Below are positions 7,548-14,993 of a stretch of DNA of 15,408 bases, piece by piece; position 1 is the stretch's first letter; each line of letters starts with the position of its first letter. Source of the stretch: Bacteroidia bacterium (GTDB lineage: Bacteria; Bacteroidota; Bacteroidia; B-17B0; Aurantibacillaceae). The DNA is taken from contig JAOABO010000006.1 of NCBI GenBank assembly GCA_026418315.1, positions 1-15,408 of the forward strand. The letters are read 5' to 3'. The position numbers and the translations under genes were made by a program. Under the pieces are notes generated by a model, which was given only the letters and a program-made list of their open reading frames with translations, was not told where the DNA came from and made no database searches.

Positions 7548-8483
7548 ATGAAATGGATTAAAAAAGGAAGAATATTGGAACCACAAGGCCAAACACCTTG
7601 GATGAAAAAATATGGAATTTTACCAACACCTTATTACATAGAAGAAAAAAACATCATTCGCATTTTTTTTGGAACATCAGCAGAAGACAACATTTGTAAA
7701 ATTACTTATTTAGATGTGAATGCAGATAACCCATCAGAAGTTTTGTATTTACATAAAGAGCCACTACTTGCCGAAGGAGAATTAGGATTATTTGATGAAC
7801 ATGGCGTTAATCCATCGCAATTGATTTTTATTAATGAGCAGCCCTATCTTTTTTACATTGGATACCAACGACTTCAGTCCCGTGCTTCTTACATGTTGTT
7901 TTGTTCTTATGCTGTTTTGAACAATGAACTTAACCGTGTTGTATATAGAAAAAAAACACCTATATTAGACAGAACAGATGAAGAGCCATTTATTCGCTCT
8001 GCCATTACTATCATCAAACAACAAACTATATTTCATTTATGGTATGTGTCAGCATACAGATGGGAATATATGAACAATGAAGTATTCAAAGATAAATGGA
8101 TGCCTAATTATCACATCAAATATGCTCAAACAAAAGAATTCAAAGAATTTCAAATACATTCTCATCCTGTCATTTATCCATTAAATAATGATGAATTTGG
8201 TTTTGGAAGACCATGGTGTATCTTTGAAAATGGCACATTCAAAATGTGGTATTCATTAAGAAGAAGAAATACAACTTACCGTATTGGTTATGCCGAGTCA
8301 ACAGATGGTACTCATTGGGTAAGAAAAGATGATGAAGTGGGTATAGATGTATCAGAGAGTGGTTGGGACAGTGAAATGATATGCTACCCCGCAGTCATTA
8401 CAGTTAAAAATAAAACTTATATGTTTTACAATGGGAATAATAACGGTGCAACAGGATTTGGTTATGCAGAATTGATGAAATAA
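7548..8483 (+). CDS. Cytoplasmic five-bladed propeller, glycosidase-like (GH43/GH32/GH130-type fold) protein
   Basis: This 311-residue protein has no signal peptide, so it probably stays in the cytoplasm. Repeated strand motifs suggest a five-bladed glycosidase-like propeller: RIFFGTSAEDNICKITYLD, FDEHGVNPSQLI, YLFYIGYQ, LWYVSAYRWEY, MWYSLRR with YRIGYAESTDGTHWV, and YMFYNGNNNGATGFGYAEL. Such proteins commonly occur in surface-polysaccharide gene clusters, where their exact reaction is rarely known. Candidate acidic catalytic residues are the Asp/Glu of FDEHG and the Glu of YAESTDG, but I cannot assign roles. It lies 10 nt after the OmpA-like gene, so it is probably co-transcribed, yet it is not an envelope protein. 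A role in making or trimming a glycan used for T9SS cargo anchoring is speculation. Confidence 0.75.
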   Translation: MKWIKKGRILEPQGQTPWMKKYGILPTPYYIEEKNIIRIFFGTSAEDNICKITYLDVNADNPSEVLYLHKEPLLAEGELGLFDEHGVNPSQLIFINEQPYLFYIGYQRLQSRASYMLFCSYAVLNNELNRVVYRKKTPILDRTDEEPFIRSAITIIKQQTIFHLWYVSAYRWEYMNNEVFKDKWMPNYHIKYAQTKEFKEFQIHSHPVIYPLNNDEFGFGRPWCIFENGTFKMWYSLRRRNTTYRIGYAESTDGTHWVRKDDEVGIDVSESGWDSEMICYPAVITVKNKTYMFYNGNNNGATGFGYAELMK

Positions 8484-8558
8484 ACCTGCCAATTATCCTG
8501 AAAATATTCCTTTCATAAAAACGATTAACCTGTATCATGTAATTTATTATTTTTTCTT

Positions 8559-8566
8559 TATTTTTG
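8559..8566 (+). promoter_or_regulatory. Bacteroidota -7 promoter element for the CotH/PorP cassette
   Basis: TATTTTTG matches TAnnTTTG exactly. Transcription would begin around 8570-8574, which puts the GTG at 8568 at or before the start of the message and supports ATG 8577 or 8595 as the true start codon. The 84-nt gap before it shows no convincing terminator hairpin. Confidence 0.6.
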
Positions 8567-8594
8567 TGTGAACTTTATGAGAAGATTCATTACA

Positions 8595-11576
8595 ATGAAA
8601 AATACATTTGTACTTATTTTTATTTTATTTTTTTACCAGTTTAGTTTTTCTCAAGTAAAAATCAATGAATACTCATGTGCAAACTTTAATTTGAATGATA
8701 ATTTTGGAAATCCTGAAGATTGGATTGAATTGTATAATCCCACAAGTTCTCCCGTTTCTCTATCCGGGTTTTACTTGTCAGACATGATAAATAAACCCAC
8801 CAAATGGAAGTTTGGTGCAGGAGTTACTATTCCCGCCAATGGCTTTTTAAGAATATGGGCATCTGGCAGAAACATCAATAGTGGTGCTAACCTTCACACT
8901 AATTTTAAACTTACACAAACCAAACCCGAGGCCATTATTCTGAGAGATCCTTCTTTGAATATCGTAGATAGTATTGTATTAAGAAGAACTCAAAAAAATC
9001 ATTCTTATGGCAGAACTACCGATGGAGCATTGACCTGGAATGTTTTTGATACTCCTACGCCCAATGCTTCCAATAACACATCTACTCCAAAAACATATTG
9101 TCCAAGACCTGTAATGAGCTTTACGCCTGGATTCTATTCATCCCCTATTAGCGTTTCTATAAGTATTCCAACGAGTTATACTGTACATTATACCTTAGAT
9201 GGTTCAACGCCCACAACGGCAAGTTCAGTTTATTCTTCTCCCATTCTTATCTCTTCTACCACTGTGTTAAGAGCCAGAGCATTTAGCAGCAACCCTACTG
9301 AATTGCCATCATTTGTAGAAAGTAATACTTATTTTATCAATGTTTCTCACAGTGTAGCAGTTGTTTCTGTATTTGGAGATCAAGTTCAGAGTTTGCTCAA
9401 TGGTAATTCATCTCTTGAGCCAGAAACGGGGTTAGAATATTTTGATGTAAATCATGTATTCAAAACGGAAAGTTATGGAACAAGTAATAAACACGGTAAC
9501 GATTCATGGTCTTATCCACAGAGAGGAATCGATTTTGTTTCCAGAGACCAATACGGATATAATTATGCCTTAAGGGCCAAATTATTTCCAAATAAATCTC
9601 GTAAGGAGTTTCAAAGAATTATTCTGAAAGCAGGTGCAAGTGATAATTATCCTTTTGAATGTCCTGCTGCCGGAAATCCTTATGCGTGGGGCGATCCTTC
9701 GCTATTAGATGGTGCTCACATACGCGATGCATTTATTCATACCTTATCTCAAAAAGCTAAGCTTCATCTGGACGAAAGAACGTGGTCTCCAGGTGTAATG
9801 TACTTAAATGGTCAATATTGGGGTGTCTACGAGATTAGAGAAAAAGTAGATGATATTGACTTCACAGAGTATTATTATGATGCAGATATAGAAGATTCAC
9901 TATATGTTCTTAAAACCTGGGGTGGTACCTGGGCAGAATACGGAGGTGCTGCTGCAACCAATGATTGGAATAATCTGAAAAATTTTATTTTATCCAATAA
10001 TATGGCTATTCCATCTAATTTCAATTATGTAGATAGTTTATACGATGTGAAAAGTTTGGCTGATTATGTAATACTGAATTCTCTTTCTGTTAACAGCGAC
10101 TGGTTGAATTGGAATACAATGTGGTGGAGAGGAATAAATACAAATTCAAAGCAAAAAAAATGGAAATATACACTCTGGGACATGGATGCTACATTTCATC
10201 ATTATATTAATTATACCGGTATTCCCAATTTAGGTGCTAATGCCGATCCTTGTGATCCACAATCTCTTCCAGATCCAGGTGGTCAGGGACATGTTCCTAT
10301 TTTAAACGCCTTATTACAGAACCCAAATTTCAAACAATATTATATCATGCGATATTTTGATTTATTAAATGGTGGATTGAGTTGTCAAAGAATGGTAACG
10401 GTATTAGATAGTATGATCAACTTGATTGCTCCTGAAATGACTCAGCATTGTAATAAATGGGGTGGCTCCTATTCCGCATGGTATAGTAATTATCAGGCAC
10501 TTAGGAATTTTATTTTGCAGCGGTGTGATTCTGTACTAAATGGTTTTTCATCATGCTATAACACAACAGGTCCTTTTAAAATCAAAGTGAACGTTTTTCC
10601 TCCAAACGCAGGAATAGTACAAGTCAATTCTCTGATGGTAAATAACTTTGTATGGTCTGCCAATTATCCTGGTAATCTTAATATGATTTTCAAAGCCATA
10701 CCCAACAGCGGATATTGTTTTGATAAATGGGAGTTTCAAAATCACACACCTTCTCCTGGAATTATTAATGACTCTGTTACAGTTAATCTTACTACTACAG
10801 ATAGTATTGTTGCCAGATTTGTTTCTGGCACACAAACACCTTCTGTTACAGCATCTTCACCATATATTTGCCAAGGAGAAGATATACAATTACAAATCAG
10901 CGGGGGTAGTGGTTCTACTATTCAATGGCAGACACCCGCATCTTTGAGTTGTTATACTTGTCCCATTACTATTGTTTCTCCTACGGCCAACACTTCTGTT
11001 TCTGTAACAGTTCAAGGCAATTGTACTAATGGAACCACCGTTTACAATATTAAGGTTTATCCCCGACCGGCATTAATCACACCTGTAACCAACCCTTCTT
11101 TGTGTATTCCTGCATCTGTGCAGGTAGAACTGAAAGGCGGAGTAAATTACTCATGGACGCCATCTGCAGGTTTAAGTTGTTACACTTGTTCTAATCCAAG
11201 CATTACTATAGAACAAACCACTACATACACCATCACCACAGCTACTGATCCTAACTTTCGTTGTTCAGATACCAAAACACTCACTGTTATTGTTGATGGA
11301 GAATGTCCTGATATTTTTGTGCCTACCGGCTTTAGCCCGAATGGAGATAATCATAACGACTTCTTCAGAATATATGGACCTATCAACGACTTTCAGGTAG
11401 TAATATATAACCGATGGGGTGAAAAAGTTTTTGAATCTAATAATATGAATGATACCTGGGATGGAAAATATCAGGGTGATGTTGTTCCATCGGGGATATA
11501 CGCGTACATATTAACTGGTAAAAATGTAAAAGGAGAATCCATTAAGAAAACGGGTAATATAACAGTAATCAGATAG
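8595..11576 (+). CDS. Secreted CotH-kinase-family multidomain protein with T9SS type B (CHU_C) sorting domain
   Basis: This 993-residue modular secreted protein is counted here from ATG 8595, which gives a clean signal peptide ending SFSQ at residue 20; GTG 8568 and ATG 8577 are in frame upstream. The order is a lamin-tail domain (about 22-141, VKINEYSCANF, EDWIELYNP), a chitobiase-C-terminal-like domain (about 167-248, HYTLDGSTPT), and a CotH kinase region (about 255-650) with MYLNGQYWGVYEIREKVDD and WDMD (D529, D531) as likely metal/ATP-binding Asps. A repeat-like domain follows (about 661-743, GYCFDKWEF), then two PKD/Ig-like domains each with LSCYTC, and the CHU_C type B sorting domain (about 902-993, FSPNGDNHNDFF, YNRWGEKVF). 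CotH proteins of Bacillus phosphorylate spore-coat proteins; here the protein should be T9SS-exported to the surface. The PorP/SprF gene starts 3 nt downstream, fitting the cargo/partner pairing known for SprB/SprF. Confidence 0.92.
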   Translation: MKNTFVLIFILFFYQFSFSQVKINEYSCANFNLNDNFGNPEDWIELYNPTSSPVSLSGFYLSDMINKPTKWKFGAGVTIPANGFLRIWASGRNINSGANLHTNFKLTQTKPEAIILRDPSLNIVDSIVLRRTQKNHSYGRTTDGALTWNVFDTPTPNASNNTSTPKTYCPRPVMSFTPGFYSSPISVSISIPTSYTVHYTLDGSTPTTASSVYSSPILISSTTVLRARAFSSNPTELPSFVESNTYFINVSHSVAVVSVFGDQVQSLLNGNSSLEPETGLEYFDVNHVFKTESYGTSNKHGNDSWSYPQRGIDFVSRDQYGYNYALRAKLFPNKSRKEFQRIILKAGASDNYPFECPAAGNPYAWGDPSLLDGAHIRDAFIHTLSQKAKLHLDERTWSPGVMYLNGQYWGVYEIREKVDDIDFTEYYYDADIEDSLYVLKTWGGTWAEYGGAAATNDWNNLKNFILSNNMAIPSNFNYVDSLYDVKSLADYVILNSLSVNSDWLNWNTMWWRGINTNSKQKKWKYTLWDMDATFHHYINYTGIPNLGANADPCDPQSLPDPGGQGHVPILNALLQNPNFKQYYIMRYFDLLNGGLSCQRMVTVLDSMINLIAPEMTQHCNKWGGSYSAWYSNYQALRNFILQRCDSVLNGFSSCYNTTGPFKIKVNVFPPNAGIVQVNSLMVNNFVWSANYPGNLNMIFKAIPNSGYCFDKWEFQNHTPSPGIINDSVTVNLTTTDSIVARFVSGTQTPSVTASSPYICQGEDIQLQISGGSGSTIQWQTPASLSCYTCPITIVSPTANTSVSVTVQGNCTNGTTVYNIKVYPRPALITPVTNPSLCIPASVQVELKGGVNYSWTPSAGLSCYTCSNPSITIEQTTTYTITTATDPNFRCSDTKTLTVIVDGECPDIFVPTGFSPNGDNHNDFFRIYGPINDFQVVIYNRWGEKVFESNNMNDTWDGKYQGDVVPSGIYAYILTGKNVKGESIKKTGNITVIR
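11298..11573 (+). other. T9SS type B C-terminal sorting domain (CHU_C, gliding motility-associated)
   Basis: The last about 92 codons of the CotH-family gene encode CPDIFVPTGFSPNGDNHND, then VVIYNRWGEKVFES, TWDGKYQG and VPSGIYAYIL. These are the hallmarks of the gliding-motility-associated C-terminal domain. Type B domains are known to depend on a PorP/SprF-like protein, usually encoded next to the cargo, as is the case here. Confidence 0.93.
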
Positions 11577-11579
11577 TTC

Positions 11580-12626
11580 ATGCATTTTTCATTCGGCTGG
11601 TTGATGCGGTATCTCACACTATTTTTTTTATTTCTGAGTAGTTCAGTTCTTTTTTCTCAGGATGTTTATTTTTCTCAATCAGATAATTTGATGTTGTATT
11701 TTAATCCTGCTGCAACAGGTATGTACAATGGATTTTACAGAGGAATTGCCATGCATCGTCAGCAATGGGCCGGAATGGGAAAGGGTTTTGTAACTACTTA
11801 TGCTTCTTTTGATGCACCAGTATATGATAAAAGAAAAAATAAAAACAAAATGGGTTTGGGTGGTTTCGTTTCTACCGATGTAGCCGGATGGTCAAAATTT
11901 AAAACAACACAGGTTTCTTTTTCTGCAAGCGGCATAGTTCAGTTGGCAAAAAAACATTCTTTATCGGGCGGCCTTTCATTATCCTACATTCAAAAATCTT
12001 TTGATTTATCAGGAATACAATGGGTCAATCAATATGATGGAAAAAAATATAATTCATCTATTAATCCTAATGAAAACACCAATTTTCCTACTACGTCTTC
12101 ATTAGATGTGGGCGTGGGAGGAAGGTATGAATTTCAATCTAATGAAATTGCTTATGATACCTGGTTTTATCAGTTGTTTACTTTAGATATTGCTTTATTT
12201 CATCTTACACAGCCCCTCTTGCAATACACTCCTTTTACTGAAGAGAATTATAAAAACAGATGGACTTTTTGTACTCAATACCTGAACGATTTTGAAAGTA
12301 ATAAATTAGGGATTAATATATTTATGCAATATCAGCAACAAGGAAAATTTCAATTTATTCAGGGAGGATGTTTGTTGAGAACCCGATTTAAACAACAATC
12401 TCATATTACGGGCTTGATGAATTATTCTGTATTATCTTTTGGATTTATTTTCAGGCATACTGGCTTTCTTGTACCCAATGTGCGCTTAAAGTTTTCTTAC
12501 TTTGAAATAGGTTTGTGTTATGATGCATTTTTGTCTGTTTATCAATATACCACCAAGGGCATGAATGCTTTTGAAATACAATTAACTTACTCTAAACTGC
12601 GACAAAGTTTAAGAAATATAAAATGA
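11580..12626 (+). CDS. PorP/SprF family membrane protein (partner of the upstream type B cargo)
   Basis: This 348-residue outer-membrane barrel has a signal peptide ending VLFSQ (about residue 27) and the PorP/SprF opening DVYFSQSDNLMLYFNPAATG, then RQQWAGMGKGFVTTYASFD. This is closer to the family consensus (NPAATG, QQW) than the copy at 4453. It ends FEIQLTYSKLRQSLRNIK and lacks the CPxFM-type tail. The gene starts 3 nt after the stop codon of the CotH-family gene and overlaps the next gene by 4 nt (ATGA), so expression is tightly linked. By analogy with SprB/SprF it is most likely the dedicated secretion or anchoring partner for the type B cargo. ATG 11580 is used; M9 (ATG 11604) would give a shorter signal peptide. 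Confidence 0.93.
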   Translation: MHFSFGWLMRYLTLFFLFLSSSVLFSQDVYFSQSDNLMLYFNPAATGMYNGFYRGIAMHRQQWAGMGKGFVTTYASFDAPVYDKRKNKNKMGLGGFVSTDVAGWSKFKTTQVSFSASGIVQLAKKHSLSGGLSLSYIQKSFDLSGIQWVNQYDGKKYNSSINPNENTNFPTTSSLDVGVGGRYEFQSNEIAYDTWFYQLFTLDIALFHLTQPLLQYTPFTEENYKNRWTFCTQYLNDFESNKLGINIFMQYQQQGKFQFIQGGCLLRTRFKQQSHITGLMNYSVLSFGFIFRHTGFLVPNVRLKFSYFEIGLCYDAFLSVYQYTTKGMNAFEIQLTYSKLRQSLRNIK

Positions 12627-13309
12627 AAGGGCACCTGCTATATATGTTCATTCTTTTTGTAGGTTTATCAGGGTTTGCACAAAACAGGATAAACGATGCA
12701 GGAGCATGGGTATCAATAGGGTTCAACTATAAAGTCAATCAAAATCAACAAATAAAATTAATGGGGCGAATTCGTCAATATGAAAACTTTACAGAAACGA
12801 ATTCGTGGTACACGGATATAGGGTATGAATACAAAATAAATAGTTTAATAAAAATATCTCTTCATTACGCATTTAATCCTACCCGAACACGAGAGAATTA
12901 TTTCAGAAATTTTCATCAATACTATATTCGTACCGACTTTAAAAAATTTATCAATAAGTATTTTACCCTTTACAACCGAATTATTTTTCAGCATACTAAT
13001 AGTTACATAGTGGATATTGATGACGGAAGCAAACCTTATTTCCGAACCGACTTCAGAGAAAGAGTAGGGGTGTCTTACCATTTATCATCAACTTCCAATA
13101 TTTTTTTACACAACGAATGGATGTACACACTATCAGAATATCCAGTGGAATTAAGACGAAATCGTTTGTATACTGGTTTTGAAAAGGATATTAATGAAGT
13201 AGTGAATACTAAATTATACTTTGTTTTACAATCTTCTTTTCACAAAAGAAAAACACCTAATACCAATCATTTTATTTTTGGATTTGACATAAACTTTACA
13301 ATAAATTAA
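12623..13309 (+). CDS. DUF2490-like outer-membrane beta-barrel protein
   Basis: The product has 228 residues with a signal peptide (residues 1 to about 20, ending GFAQ). The mature part is a string of short amphipathic strands typical of a small barrel: GAWVSIGFNYKVNQNQQIKLMGRIRQ, WYTDIGYEYKIN, LYNRIIFQH, FRERVGVSYHL, and a last strand HFIFGFDINFTIN ending close to the C-terminus. Length, the N-terminal 'DAGAWVSIG' start and the internal R-x-R-x-R-L-Y-x-G pattern resemble DUF2490, a Bacteroidota outer-membrane family of unknown role. The start codon overlaps the PorP/SprF stop (ATGA), indicating translational coupling. It may form part of the surface assembly with its neighbours; this is inference from position only. 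Confidence 0.8.
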   Translation: MKGHLLYMFILFVGLSGFAQNRINDAGAWVSIGFNYKVNQNQQIKLMGRIRQYENFTETNSWYTDIGYEYKINSLIKISLHYAFNPTRTRENYFRNFHQYYIRTDFKKFINKYFTLYNRIIFQHTNSYIVDIDDGSKPYFRTDFRERVGVSYHLSSTSNIFLHNEWMYTLSEYPVELRRNRLYTGFEKDINEVVNTKLYFVLQSSFHKRKTPNTNHFIFGFDINFTIN

Positions 13310-13317
13310 AATTTTAT

Positions 13318-13325
13318 TAACTTCG
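13318..13325 (+). promoter_or_regulatory. Possible weak -7 promoter element before the repeat-protein gene
   Basis: TAACTTCG differs from TAnnTTTG at one fixed base and is followed by CATAAAAAA and the ATG at 13335. It lies in the largest gap (25 nt) within the cassette, so it could drive an internal transcript for the last two genes. No -33 box was found at a fitting distance. Tentative. Confidence 0.35.
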
Positions 13326-13334
13326 CATAAAAAA

Positions 13335-14990
13335 ATGAGAAATAAGTTATTTTTGATAAATATGTGTGTTGTATTACAAACCAAATTTTTTTATCTGCAT
13401 AGCCAATGGAGCAACAACAGTTCAGTGAACAATCCTATTTGCACACAAATTTATAATCAACAAAATGCTAAAATTATAGAAGACGGAAATGGAGGCGCTA
13501 TCATCGTTTGGGAGGATTACAGAAATGACCCCACTCAAAATAACGCAGATATTTATGCTCAAAGAATTGATAAAAACGGGAACATCAAATGGACAAGTGA
13601 TGGAAAAGTAATTTGTAATTCTGCAGGCCATCAATCTAATCCTAATATTGATTATGCTAATGGTAAAGTGATTATCATCTGGAACGATAGTAGAAATGGT
13701 AATACCGATATTTATGCTCAAATGATTGATACCAGCGGGAATATTTTATGGACAAACAATGGTGTAGCCGTTGTTACTAAAGCGTTTTCTCAAAATGATG
13801 GTAAAGTAGCTATCACCAACACTGGTGAAGTATATGTTGTTTATCAAGATTCATCATCTGGTAATTGGGATATATATGCTCAAAAACTCAATAGCAGCGG
13901 CATTCAACAATGGGGTAGCAATGGTGCAATAGTTTGCAATGCAGGATATGACCAAAAAAATCCCCGATTGGAATTGGCGAGTAGCGGGGGAATATACGTT
14001 GTATGGCAAGATAAAAGAAACGGGGCTAATTATGATATTTATTGTCAAAAATTAGATAACAGTGGAAACAGGTTATGGAATCCTTCCGGAAATGGAAACT
14101 GGGTATGCAGCACTGCAGGTACACAAAGTAATCCGAAAATTGAACCATTTGGTACAGGATTTATTACCGTATGGCAAGATAACAGAACTGGCGGAGGTTA
14201 TGATGTATATGCTCAATATGTTGATAATAACGGAGTTTCGCAATGGACAACAAACGGTAAAGCTATATGTATATCCATTGATAATCAGAGTGCTATAGAT
14301 GTAAAAAGCACAGGTAATTCCGCATTTATTGTATGGAAAGATTTCAGAAATACCCTTCATTATGATATCTATATGCAAAAGATTGGTATTTCTGGAAATG
14401 TTGCATGGACGAATAATGGCATTATTATTTCCAATGCTATGTATGACCAAATCAATCCTAATTTAGCAACCGATAACACGAATGCCTATGTGGTTTGGCA
14501 GGATTCCAGTGCAGGAGATTGGAATATCTATGCAGCAAAAGTTGATCCAAATGGAAATGTTTTATGGAACACTGTTGTATGCAATGCAAGCAATAATCAA
14601 ACAGATGCAAAAAATATTTACGACTACAATGGCGGAACAATTGTAGTTTGGAAAGACAAAAGAAATGAACTTACAACCAATTGGGATATTTATGCTCAAA
14701 GAATTTTCAGCAATGGAAGTTTAACTAACATTCATTCTTATGATTCCCAGTTTGTTCAAGCCAAAATATTTCCTAACCCCACACAAAATGAAATATTTGT
14801 ACAGTTTTTTCATTCTTCTGATGCACATACCATTACAGTTACCAATATCACAGGAGAAAAACTACTGACTCATTTTGCAACATACGCTTTAGAAAAAATA
14901 GATGTTTCTTACCTTCCCGCAGGAATTTATTTTATTGATATTACCAATTCTAACGGAAACACTTTCATTACACGATTTATTAAAAAATAA
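13335..14990 (+). CDS. Secreted eight-repeat propeller-like protein with T9SS type A sorting domain
   Basis: This 551-residue protein has a rather weak signal peptide (residues 1 to about 24, ending LHSQ). Eight units of about 54 residues follow (about 35-460) with the consensus ICNxxxxQxNPxI, xGGxIVVWxDxRN, DIYAQ, DxxGNxxWxxNG. DIYAQ-type motifs start at residues 72, 125, 179, 234, 290, 344, 397 (degenerate NIYAA) and 451, a spacing of 53-56. The regularity and strand content suggest a beta-propeller, possibly eight-bladed. Residues about 475-551 form a type A T9SS sorting domain: KIFPNPTQNEIFVQF, VTNITGEKL, YLPAGIYFIDI, TRFIKK. It should be exported by T9SS, cleaved and surface-attached or released. 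No catalytic motif is recognised; binding or adhesion is a guess. It follows the DUF2490-like gene by 25 nt and precedes the lipoprotein gene by 3 nt. Confidence 0.9.
   Translation: MRNKLFLINMCVVLQTKFFYLHSQWSNNSSVNNPICTQIYNQQNAKIIEDGNGGAIIVWEDYRNDPTQNNADIYAQRIDKNGNIKWTSDGKVICNSAGHQSNPNIDYANGKVIIIWNDSRNGNTDIYAQMIDTSGNILWTNNGVAVVTKAFSQNDGKVAITNTGEVYVVYQDSSSGNWDIYAQKLNSSGIQQWGSNGAIVCNAGYDQKNPRLELASSGGIYVVWQDKRNGANYDIYCQKLDNSGNRLWNPSGNGNWVCSTAGTQSNPKIEPFGTGFITVWQDNRTGGGYDVYAQYVDNNGVSQWTTNGKAICISIDNQSAIDVKSTGNSAFIVWKDFRNTLHYDIYMQKIGISGNVAWTNNGIIISNAMYDQINPNLATDNTNAYVVWQDSSAGDWNIYAAKVDPNGNVLWNTVVCNASNNQTDAKNIYDYNGGTIVVWKDKRNELTTNWDIYAQRIFSNGSLTNIHSYDSQFVQAKIFPNPTQNEIFVQFFHSSDAHTITVTNITGEKLLTHFATYALEKIDVSYLPAGIYFIDITNSNGNTFITRFIKK
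13437..14714 (+). repeat. Eight tandem ~54-codon repeats within the secreted propeller-like protein
   Basis: The repeats are diverged at DNA level, but the first and last units still share a 21-base identical stretch, at about 13548 and 14685, encoding DIYAQRI. A cysteine recurs at the same place (…IC or VC…) in six of the eight units: residues 36, 94, 201, 258, 312 and 416. Units three and seven lack it. Confidence 0.85.
14757..14987 (+). other. T9SS type A C-terminal sorting domain
   Basis: The final about 77 codons carry the usual type A elements in order: a PNP motif (KIFPNPTQ), a mid-domain strand ending ITGEKL, the xLPAGIY turn, and a basic end (FIKK). The domain directs T9SS export and is normally removed by the PorU sortase. 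Confidence 0.9.
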
Positions 14991-14993
14991 TCA

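Noticed and set aside
8484..8558. Possible terminator in the gap before the CotH-family gene
   Set aside because: No GC-rich inverted repeat was found; T-rich stretches alone are not enough in such AT-rich DNA.
8568..8594. GTG start for the CotH-family protein
   Set aside because: It begins 2 nt after the -7 element, at or before the expected transcription start, and the signal peptide is cleaner from ATG 8595. ATG 8577 remains possible.
13422..14640. Several antisense open frames opposite the repeat protein gene
   Set aside because: They recur because the repeated codon pattern leaves the other strand open; the translations are low-complexity and show no signal, domain or promoter.
13437..14714. 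Tandem repeats considered as a CRISPR or satellite array
   Set aside because: The periodicity is at protein level within one open frame, the DNA copies are diverged and there are no spacers.
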